From assembly GCF_004766125.1 (NCBI RefSeq), contig NZ_SJSA01000002.1:1054001-1118000 (forward strand): DNA of 64,000 nt. Direction: 5' to 3'. The notes below the pieces were generated by a model, which was not told the DNA's origin, did not search any database, and saw only the letters and a program-made list of their open reading frames with translations. This stretch comes from Duncaniella freteri. GTDB taxonomy: Bacteria > Bacteroidota > Bacteroidia > Bacteroidales > Muribaculaceae. A program made the position numbers and the translations under genes. Within the stretch, counting starts at the first letter, position 1. The number at the start of each line of letters is the position of its first letter. Positions 8,615 through 15,697 of this stretch are shown piece by piece.

Positions 8615-9442
8615 TCACGCAATATTGTGGAGCATTATGTCTGTGTAATGGGAACTATAGTTCATTGATGCGTTGAACTCCTTTCGTGTGGCTCCGATGA
8701 ATGGATTGCCGATCCAATTGTTCTTGCCGATCCAGTCGCACAGCTCGATGATCTGCGATTTGTTGGAAGTGAAATAGACATATCTGTGCCCGGTAAGGAC
8801 CTTGAGCACATCAAGGTAATCAGACAGCTTCCAGTGAATGCTGTATGTGCCGACTTCCGTGCTGAGATATGGAGGATCGACAAGGAACACCACATCATCC
8901 CGGTCACGGTACTTCTCGAACAGTTCGCGGTAATCGCAGCTCTCAACCACGATGCCGTCAAGATAACCGTCGGCATTATAACCGGAACGCCTGACACGGT
9001 TATACATGGTATGCCTGCGCATCTCCTCCAGTGTCGTGGCATACTTCATCGAGAACAGCAGTGATGTTGACAGTGTGATATAATCCACAAAGCCTGTTTG
9101 CGCCTCTTCCTCCGCCATCATGCCGAGGACACGTTCCCTGATTGGCTTAGGCACAATCTTCAGCCTCGGCACGGAAGCAAGAATGTCACGCAACCGATCA
9201 ATCATGGCATTGGTGCGCGGGATGTTCTCAATCCGGCGTCGGTAATTATCGAAATCATTATACACCACGGTGGCGTCCGGACGTTGCCGCTTGGTTATAT
9301 GGGACAGCAGCCCGGAGCCTCCGAACAGGTCCACAAACACCTTTGCATCCTTAACCATACCAAGAACCTTCATATATTCTTTGGCGAACATGCGCTTCTG
9401 CCCGACGAAAGGCAGGGGCGCAGATAGATATTGCTTTTCCAT
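8615..9442 (-). CDS. Phage D12-class (Dam-type) adenine-N6 DNA methyltransferase
   Basis: 275 aa from the ATG at 9442 (MEKQYLSAPLPF); an upstream in-frame ATG at 9526 would add an unconserved stretch and is less likely because the prophage 2 homologue starts at the same place. Motif X-like PFVGQKRMF, SAM-binding motif I VDLFGGSGLLSH, and catalytic motif IV DPPY (LVDPPYLSTE, around residue 190) are in Dam order. It should methylate adenine in a short double-stranded site, protecting phage DNA from restriction. No restriction gene is adjacent, so it is an orphan methylase. Position at the right end corresponds to mom in Mu. Confidence 0.9.
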   Translation of the reverse strand: MEKQYLSAPLPFVGQKRMFAKEYMKVLGMVKDAKVFVDLFGGSGLLSHITKRQRPDATVVYNDFDNYRRRIENIPRTNAMIDRLRDILASVPRLKIVPKPIRERVLGMMAEEEAQTGFVDYITLSTSLLFSMKYATTLEEMRRHTMYNRVRRSGYNADGYLDGIVVESCDYRELFEKYRDRDDVVFLVDPPYLSTEVGTYSIHWKLSDYLDVLKVLTGHRYVYFTSNKSQIIELCDWIGKNNWIGNPFIGATRKEFNASMNYSSHYTDIMLHNIA

Positions 9443-9551
9443 ACTGTTTTTTTGGTTACAAAGGTCGCGATAATCAGGATGAAAAAGCAGCGGACCCGCA
9501 GTGACAGCACTGCATATCCGCTGCATTGGAACAGTGTCATAATGCCGTTCG

Positions 9552-10190
9552 TCACACGTTCAGATCGAATCTTACGCCATCTTCCCCGGTGAGCAGACGG
9601 CGGGTGCGCTCCTCGTTGTTTTCGTATATATGCACGTTGCCCAGGTTGAGCGTTATGGACTTAAGGGGCAGATCGATCTGACGAGACATCAGGTACAGGT
9701 GGTACAGGTCCGCAGGCAGTCCGAGGTTTGCATCGGAGCTACGCTGATACGCTGTCATGACGAGACTGCCGTCCTCAATCTGGAACTGCACCAGACTCAG
9801 GCACGGAGCCTGATTGCTCTCGGCATCCGTGGAGCCCAGGAACAGCACATAGTTCTTGCTGCTGCGCTTCTCCCTGTTGATCTTGGCGATAAGCGGGGGC
9901 AGTTTCTCAAAATAAGTGGGGTAACTGTTGACAAGTGTCTGACCGCAATAGTCCCACCAGTTTATGCCCGCCTCCCGGTAACGCTCCACCGACCGCTCGC
10001 CGCTCATGAAGAGCGACAGTTCCGTTTTCAGTTTCCTGCGGGCTATGCCGTGCCCCTCGAATATATCGAGCAGGTCTCCCGGAAAGAGCTCAAGGCTTTG
10101 GTTGAGAAGATAGATTATGGAGCCCTTACGGTTCTTCTGGTGTCTGCCCTCAGTCAGAATCCTGTTCAAAATGTGATGATATTTGTTCAT
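9552..10190 (-). CDS. Thymidylate-synthase-fold protein, dCMP-hydroxymethylase-like specificity residue
   Basis: 212 aa that align along most of thymidylate synthase. MNKYHHILNRILTEG matches the TS N-terminus; Arg21 and Gly23 are in place (KNRKG); catalytic Cys is in APCLSL; QRSSD keeps Gln165, Arg166 and Asp169; LGLPADL matches LGLPFNI; GNVHIYENN keeps His207 and Tyr209. Asn177, which selects dUMP, is Asp here. Asp at this site is found in T4 dCMP hydroxymethylase, and N-to-D mutants of TS accept dCMP. His147 is Leu, and part of the 80-120 region is shorter. Inferred role: dCMP hydroxymethylation or methylation for phage DNA modification. It sits between an HTH gene and the Dam gene. Confidence 0.75.
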   Translation of the reverse strand: MNKYHHILNRILTEGRHQKNRKGSIIYLLNQSLELFPGDLLDIFEGHGIARRKLKTELSLFMSGERSVERYREAGINWWDYCGQTLVNSYPTYFEKLPPLIAKINREKRSSKNYVLFLGSTDAESNQAPCLSLVQFQIEDGSLVMTAYQRSSDANLGLPADLYHLYLMSRQIDLPLKSITLNLGNVHIYENNEERTRRLLTGEDGVRFDLNV

Positions 10191-10253
10191 GTCTGATGAT
10201 GTTAGGGTTATGAGAATATGCTAAGTCCTATTGTTGAACACTATATGACCGGA

Positions 10254-10496
10254 TCATGCTGTACAAGGCATGCACTCGGCACTCAGACGTTTCACCAGTG
10301 AGTACACTGTGCGGACACAGATGGAATGTCTCTCAGAGAGCACGGCTACGATGTATGACACTTTATCACCGTTCTTGACCATCCTGGAATAATCCTCATA
10401 AAGATCAAGATAACACACATCATCTATCCTTGCACCGGAAGCATGGAGCCGGTTTAACAGTTCACGGTGGAAATTTAATGCCTCAAATAATTTCAT
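10254..10496 (-). CDS. Small Mor-like helix-turn-helix protein of right-end cassette
   Basis: 80 aa. The C-terminal half (VSYIVAVLSERHSICVRTVY, then SLVKRL) is a helix-turn-helix like that of the Mor/C transcription activators of Mu-type phages. A homologue (97 aa) occupies the same cassette in prophage 2 at 42864-43157 with the conserved core KVSYIVAxLxER. It lies 63 bp upstream of the TS-like gene on the same strand and divergent from the pseudoknot RNA, whose -7 box is only 17 bp from this ATG. It may regulate the cassette; true Mor proteins are larger, so the family call is tentative. Confidence 0.6.
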   Translation of the reverse strand: MKLFEALNFHRELLNRLHASGARIDDVCYLDLYEDYSRMVKNGDKVSYIVAVLSERHSICVRTVYSLVKRLSAECMPCTA

Positions 10497-10512
10497 TTCA
10501 AATAATAATTAC

Positions 10513-10520
10513 TAATTTTG
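10513..10520 (+). promoter_or_regulatory. -7 box TAATTTTG driving the pseudoknot RNA
   Basis: TAATTTTG is a perfect TAnnTTTG. The same octamer stands at the same distance before the equivalent RNA in prophage 2 (43173-43180), while the surrounding sequence differs, which supports it as the promoter. It also lies in the short region divergent to the HTH gene. Confidence 0.65.
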
Positions 10521-10651
10521 TGGTATCTGACCACATGTAAAACGAGAATGCACCACAATGCAGCAAAGGGCTTCCTGCCCCCGGCTGTGCGTTGTGGCGC
10601 ATTCTCGTTAGTATGTGGTCAGATACTACTAACAGGCCGGGGGCTTTTATT
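10520..10651 (+). ncRNA. Pseudoknot RNA of right-end cassette (copy 1)
   Basis: Three pairings are visible. P1: GTATCTGACCACAT (10523-10536) with 10613-10626, perfect 14 bp. P2: AACGAGAATGC (10541-10551) with 10599-10609, extended inward by CCACAATGC against GCGTTGTGG (one mismatch, one wobble). PK: GCCCCCGGC (10577-10585), in the loop of P2, with GCCGGGGGC (10636-10644), followed by TTTTATT. The 3' half of PK plus the U run resembles an intrinsic terminator whose 5' half is held inside the hairpin loop. The gap between the HTH gene and 10697 is filled by this element. No open reading frame is convincing in it. Confidence 0.7.
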
Positions 10652-10696
10652 ATGCCCGCCCCCGGATAAGGTCGATAAGGTTAGATCAGATCATGC

Positions 10697-11125
10697 TCAT
10701 TCGCACAGCACGTCCTGAAGGACGATGATTGTTGATATGTCAAGGTCGTTGGAGTCGAGTAGGCGGCCGAAGGCCTCCTCTGTGAGTGGCTCGAACTCCA
10801 GTTCCTGCTCCCTGGATGCCTCCTCTCCGATACATCGTGCAACATCGGCGTTGTATGCCTCCATGTTGGCGTTGACCTCGCGTTTCTCTTCCTCCGTCAA
10901 TGTGTCAAACCTCTCTGCCTTGTGTTGTATATTGTCCCAACCTTCGGGCCTGAGCTTCTCCCTGGCGTCCTCGATGAACTCCTGGAGAGATGATGCCACA
11001 GGCCTCAGGGCACGCATCGCCCTGATCACAGTGAACTTCTCCTGTGTATCGAGCCTCGTGAGCCTCGCTCCCTTGAGGCTGTTGTGGGCTATCACTATGC
11101 TTTCTGTAGTCAGACTCTTTTTCAT
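10697..11125 (-). CDS. Hypothetical phage protein, helical, late operon
   Basis: 142 aa, acidic and predicted mostly helical (FIEDAREKLRPEG, EEEKREVNANMEAYNADVA, EAFGRLLDSNDLD). No family recognised. It is the last of the minus-strand tail operon after the tail-fibre genes; the position suggests a fibre-assembly helper or host-interaction factor, without direct support. Confidence 0.6.
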   Translation of the reverse strand: MKKSLTTESIVIAHNSLKGARLTRLDTQEKFTVIRAMRALRPVASSLQEFIEDAREKLRPEGWDNIQHKAERFDTLTEEEKREVNANMEAYNADVARCIGEEASREQELEFEPLTEEAFGRLLDSNDLDISTIIVLQDVLCE

Positions 11126-11159
11126 TGCGTCATTGGTTTTTGTTCGGTTGTTGTGTGGA

Positions 11160-11501
11160 TCAATTATTGCTGTTGCCTATGGGCTGCGTGTCGGCAGAGA
11201 CCTTTGCGGATGCCGCCTCGATGAAATCCTCTACTGCGGAATATACCACCGCACGCTCCTGGCGTGTCGCCATATCATGGAAGTCCACTGTTAGCCCCCT
11301 GGCCCCATAAGAGCGGAAGGAAGCCTGGTGCATATCCGTCCGGTCGCCGGTCACTGAGCCGTCGGATATGCCGCGCACTATCCCGGCTGACGATTCCACA
11401 TTCGCGCTCACAGTGAGTGCACCTACCGTAAGGCGCATCTCATTGTTGGTCGACACGTTGCGTGTGACCTCGATACTGCTTGTTGTTGCTTTTGTTTCCA
11501 T
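11160..11501 (-). CDS. Hypothetical phage structural-region protein
   Basis: 113 aa. The N-terminal half is beta-strand-like and rich in Thr/Val/Ser (SIEVTRNVSTNNEMRLTVGA), the C-terminal part helical (AVVYSAVEDFIEAASAKVSA). No recognised family. It lies 35 bp downstream of the 525-aa protein, in the distal tail/fibre block. Confidence 0.6.
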   Translation of the reverse strand: METKATTSSIEVTRNVSTNNEMRLTVGALTVSANVESSAGIVRGISDGSVTGDRTDMHQASFRSYGARGLTVDFHDMATRQERAVVYSAVEDFIEAASAKVSADTQPIGNSNN

Positions 11502-11536
11502 AAATCTTATATTTTTGATGGTTGGTTATTGTCATA

Positions 11537-13114
11537 TCAGAAATCAAGAGAAGCTGATCCGGTGTACCTAATGGAACCGCTGCTGTAATCATAGATTATA
11601 GTATCCGTCTCCTCTCGTCTCTCCGTGGGTCCGACCGACAAGGACAGGTGCGGTGTATCAGTGCTCACCCATGACTCGATCTCGTTATAGTCGTTATCCA
11701 ATCTAACCTTTGAATATGGCATTGGAACGATGTCCTTGACTAAGAAAGGGGCATTCTCTATCAGTGACACTGGGTCAATCGGGTCCTCTCTGAGAGACGC
11801 ATCCTCAAACGTCCTGTAGAACCGTCCCTGATAGCTGCCTGATGGCGGAGTGAAGCTCGCGGGTATCGTTGATTGCCTGGCATAAGAGAATGTGAGGTTC
11901 TCACTCCTAGGCTTCTCACCTTCCTCATAAATTGTCATAGGGAACACAACATATGTTCTAATTTCATGCTGTTTGTGCTCCACATACGAATTATCAGGAT
12001 AAGAGGAATCAAAACTTACATATATAGTGGGCATATAGAAATTAAGAAAGAACGTATCCACCTTATATATGTCATACCCATTGTCGGTGTAGTACACAGG
12101 CTCATCAATAGACCAGTATCCTTCAGAACTGCAGTCCTGATTTATATTCCAAATGTAGCCTAATGTGCGACGTATGATCTCCCTGTCTTCGGTCACGACA
12201 TTCAGGCGTCTCAGAGCGGGATGCTCGTCAGACACGTAGAAACTGTATGTGTTGCCGGATAGCCTATTGCTATCATTGCTATTCTTTGTCTTCTTATATA
12301 GATACAGGAACACATCGAGCACATCACCGACTCTCGGTCTGTGACCGACGCCCGGGACCGAGCCGGAAGGGGAACCGCTGTATGACATGTCCAGCTCAGT
12401 GCGAAATACAAGATCCGTGGACTGCGAGATCAAATATGTAAGGTCCCTGCCGACTGTTCCTGTCACCACAACCCCCTGCGTGCGATTGTGGATGCAGACG
12501 CCAAGAGCGACACCTGTAGAGTCATTGCCTGTATCCATAAGCATCCCCAAAACAGATTTAGGGCTCCAGTACCCCTCTCGTTTAGCTATCTGGTCATTAT
12601 ATGATTCAGAGTTTCTGTGCACACTCAGAATTATTTTGCCATCTGGGCGCACCTTGTCTTTCCAATGCACCACAGCGTAAAGTGGCGGCTTTGCATCATG
12701 TGTGTAGCCGAGAAAATCCGACAACCGGCAATAATCTATGCCGGGACCGGGAAAATTTGGCTTCCATTTTGCAGACTCCAGCACATTGCCATCCGCGTCA
12801 AGGTAGTCTGACAGCTGCGAGACTACAGGGATGGTGAACGCTGGATGGGAACGTGTGCCCCAAAACCATGGCCTTGATGAATCAATGACAGGCCCCTCAC
12901 GCCAAAATTTATCCGGCACATTGCCGTCGATGCTGTCAGGATTGAGCGGCTGCCCGAGACACACAGGCCGGTAGCGCGACCAGGGATTGATCCTGCCGTG
13001 CTGATTGGAGCATAGATGAGTAAGCGAGCATCCGGAGGATGCCCCTATGCCGAACGCTCTGTACAATTCCGGCAAACTTATGGGGGACTTTATGAGTCCG
13101 TTTTCATATGGCAT
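11537..13114 (-). CDS. Putative distal tail/adsorption protein
   Basis: 525 aa, rich in Tyr, Trp and Pro with low predicted helix, as expected for a virion surface protein. The start MPYENGLIKSPISLPELYRAFG is followed by Cys-containing and beta-rich segments; no catalytic motif or known domain is seen. It is separated by 11 bp from the S74-type tail fibre gene, so both belong to the host-recognition part of the tail operon. Its base composition is more AT-rich in the middle than its neighbours, which fits a rapidly exchanged adsorption gene. Confidence 0.55.
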   Translation of the reverse strand: MPYENGLIKSPISLPELYRAFGIGASSGCSLTHLCSNQHGRINPWSRYRPVCLGQPLNPDSIDGNVPDKFWREGPVIDSSRPWFWGTRSHPAFTIPVVSQLSDYLDADGNVLESAKWKPNFPGPGIDYCRLSDFLGYTHDAKPPLYAVVHWKDKVRPDGKIILSVHRNSESYNDQIAKREGYWSPKSVLGMLMDTGNDSTGVALGVCIHNRTQGVVVTGTVGRDLTYLISQSTDLVFRTELDMSYSGSPSGSVPGVGHRPRVGDVLDVFLYLYKKTKNSNDSNRLSGNTYSFYVSDEHPALRRLNVVTEDREIIRRTLGYIWNINQDCSSEGYWSIDEPVYYTDNGYDIYKVDTFFLNFYMPTIYVSFDSSYPDNSYVEHKQHEIRTYVVFPMTIYEEGEKPRSENLTFSYARQSTIPASFTPPSGSYQGRFYRTFEDASLREDPIDPVSLIENAPFLVKDIVPMPYSKVRLDNDYNEIESWVSTDTPHLSLSVGPTERREETDTIIYDYSSGSIRYTGSASLDF

Positions 13115-13125
13115 GGCTGTATCTT

Positions 13126-15690
13126 TTAATAATATGTCGGATCCATGTATGATGTGTTCTCAAGACGGTGCACACGTTTTTTCAGGCTGCTTAACTCTGC
13201 CCTGAGGTCCTCCACCTCATGGGCCACCTCAAGCACTCCCGCACCTATGAGGTTTATATAGTCGGGATGGATATAGTTTAGCGCACCGTGACCGTCGTCA
13301 CGCAGATGCCTCATGCGCCCTGCGAGCGGACCGTGCACCCTCTGGTATATCAGCCCTATGCGCCCAACCTTGTCCTTCTCGCTCGCATCTGGGTTATAAT
13401 CGAACGAGAAGAAGCCTCCGAGCTCACGGAGCCTGACCACAGCATCCCTGACAGGACATATGTTATGCTTGAGGCGTTCATCGGATGTGGAGAGACCTAT
13501 GACATCCGCCTTAGACACGATGCTCGACGCAGCCGTGACAGCACCGGCACTCGTTACAAGGAACTTGTCTCCGTTGCCCCCCACCTGGATCTGACCGTCG
13601 GTACGTATGACGGCGGTCGACATATAGAGACTCTTGTTATTGTGATTGCGTATCCAAGTCGAATCCGACATGAACCATCCGCCTCCGTAGGTCTCCGAGT
13701 ACCATCCGCAGTTGCCAACGGTGCGGAGCCAGTTATTGACATATATGGTCCCTGCCGGTGATGCCGCTGTATTGATGTTGCCTACGCCGGTCATGTTCCC
13801 TGACACATTGCCAGTGCCATCGAAACCCTGCCCCCATATGGAGCGTGACGAGGCAAGCCTTGTGGCTGACACCGCATTGGCATCAAGCCCCGGAGCATTA
13901 TTGATAAGTGTGGGAGAGCTCACCTGACTCTCCTGTACTATGCACGGCACACTATAATCGGATATCTCACCATGGATCACAACCTCCTGTGAGGATACAG
14001 CCTCCATGCGTAACGCCAAATAAGCGGTCCCATTGTATATCACGCGATAGATCCCTGACACATTCACAGAGGAACCCAATTTAAAGTAACTTGACACATT
14101 ACTGTTGTACTGCCCGCCGAGTGCTATGTATACAGCCGTCTTTCCATTCCAGCTATTCGAACTCCCACGGTTGATCGCAACCATTCCATGGAAACTGCTC
14201 CCCCCGATGACAGATCCGTTATATGCATGGGTCAGTATTATGTAGCACACTTTGCTGTCCGAGCTAAATCCGAGATATTTCCTGGATGAGAAACCGTTCT
14301 TATGCACACCGTCAAGCATGTCCGCATCCAGTCCCGACCCGCTTCCGTCATTATCGGAATGCCACACCTTTCCGGTGCCTCCGAACCATGCGCCTTGGGC
14401 GTTCACGGACAGCACCGACCCCTGCCACTGGAGCCATGCCTTTGCCGAATCGGAACCCACCTGACCTGTCCTGCCACCCAGGAACAGAGTCCCGGTCATG
14501 GTGTCACCCGAAGCGTTCACATAGCGCGAGTCCAGAGATGACAGAGACTGGGTGACGATATCACCGAACCGCCCGCGGTCACAGTACTGGAGATTGGAGG
14601 ACGATGCATTGTAACGACCGTTCCAGAAGGCAAGGACACTCATGGTGGGCACCAGTGCGTCAGCCGATACCTGGTCAGTCCAGTCGCTCGGACCGACTGA
14701 GGTGCGGGTCTTCAGTGACCTCACGGAACCGTCCGCCATCAGCAGCTGCAATGCGGTCCCCCCGGACTTTATGAACGACATGGCCCTCACGCTGTCAGTG
14801 ACCCCCACCTTGCCGGCGACCTTGACTGCACATGCCACAGACGGCCATGGGTCAGAATATGCGACACCGTGCGCCGCGAACCTGTGCTCACCGCTGAACG
14901 TCTTGATGCCTGTGATGGTCTGCGGAGTGCCCAATGTCACATAGCCGGCAAGGCTCTGATGCTCCGTCAGATAGTCACCCTTAGGCTGATATAGCCTCTG
15001 AGCATCAGACTTCTTGAGGTAGTCCGAGAGCACGCTCTCATCGAAAGAGCCTCCGCCCTCTTCAAGAATTGCTACACGTGCTGCCAGCGACGACACACCG
15101 GAAGCCACATCGTTAACCCTTGTGTGCAGGTCGTATCCCAGCATGGCCGACAGCACATACCCGGACTTGGACGCCGAGTAGTCCGCCCACGCATCAAGAC
15201 GGTCGTAGGATGTCCCGCCGCCTCCGCTCCCTCCGCTGCCGTCAGGACCCAATGCAACTATGTCCCCATCGGAGAACAGACCGAGCTTAGCCTTGAGTGC
15301 CACTGCCCGACCGGACTGCGTGTAATCAAGCTCATTGCCGGAGCTGTCGACCGGGACTATAAGAGATCGCAGCCCCGCAAGCAGCGGGCTGTCAGGGGAA
15401 AGGTCATATGCGCTGTCGGCGTATCCGGCATTGATCCTCCTTATGACCGTGCTCTCATTCCATTCCCCCTCTGTCTCACCGGGAACCGTCACCTGTCTCG
15501 ATATGAGGCCGTAACCCTCACTGTCAGTGGAGAAGGCATCGAGGTCCGCCTTATTGGCATGGGTATGCGAGTCTGCGGAGGCAACGCCTGATGACTGCGC
15601 AGTGCGCACCGGGCCGGCAATCCCTCTGAGCCGCCCACTGCGCGGGCGGGCATCCCTCTTGACTGTGTTTGATGTGTATCTCTTCGCCAT
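13126..15690 (-). CDS. Tail fibre with C-terminal S74-type intramolecular chaperone
   Basis: 854 aa from the ATG at 15690 (MAKRYTSNTVKR), 7 bp after the upstream stop; an in-frame ATG at 15750 would overlap that gene by 53 bp. The N-terminal part has HTHANKADLDAF and an LxxYV-T-G-T-Q-T fibre repeat; the middle has repeated strand-rich blocks (TMTGTLFLGG, KVWHSDNDGSGSGLDADMLDG). The C-terminus starts with SDERLKHNI, the hallmark of peptidase S74/endosialidase-type chaperones, which trimerise the fibre and then cleave themselves off, and ends in a coiled coil (DLRAELSSLKKRVHRLE). Role: host receptor binding. Confidence 0.85.
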   Translation of the reverse strand: MAKRYTSNTVKRDARPRSGRLRGIAGPVRTAQSSGVASADSHTHANKADLDAFSTDSEGYGLISRQVTVPGETEGEWNESTVIRRINAGYADSAYDLSPDSPLLAGLRSLIVPVDSSGNELDYTQSGRAVALKAKLGLFSDGDIVALGPDGSGGSGGGGTSYDRLDAWADYSASKSGYVLSAMLGYDLHTRVNDVASGVSSLAARVAILEEGGGSFDESVLSDYLKKSDAQRLYQPKGDYLTEHQSLAGYVTLGTPQTITGIKTFSGEHRFAAHGVAYSDPWPSVACAVKVAGKVGVTDSVRAMSFIKSGGTALQLLMADGSVRSLKTRTSVGPSDWTDQVSADALVPTMSVLAFWNGRYNASSSNLQYCDRGRFGDIVTQSLSSLDSRYVNASGDTMTGTLFLGGRTGQVGSDSAKAWLQWQGSVLSVNAQGAWFGGTGKVWHSDNDGSGSGLDADMLDGVHKNGFSSRKYLGFSSDSKVCYIILTHAYNGSVIGGSSFHGMVAINRGSSNSWNGKTAVYIALGGQYNSNVSSYFKLGSSVNVSGIYRVIYNGTAYLALRMEAVSSQEVVIHGEISDYSVPCIVQESQVSSPTLINNAPGLDANAVSATRLASSRSIWGQGFDGTGNVSGNMTGVGNINTAASPAGTIYVNNWLRTVGNCGWYSETYGGGWFMSDSTWIRNHNNKSLYMSTAVIRTDGQIQVGGNGDKFLVTSAGAVTAASSIVSKADVIGLSTSDERLKHNICPVRDAVVRLRELGGFFSFDYNPDASEKDKVGRIGLIYQRVHGPLAGRMRHLRDDGHGALNYIHPDYINLIGAGVLEVAHEVEDLRAELSSLKKRVHRLENTSYMDPTYY

Positions 15691-15697
15691 GTTCCGG

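Noticed and set aside
8615..9442. Restriction-modification system
   Set aside because: Only orphan Dam-type methylases are seen; no endonuclease gene in either cassette.
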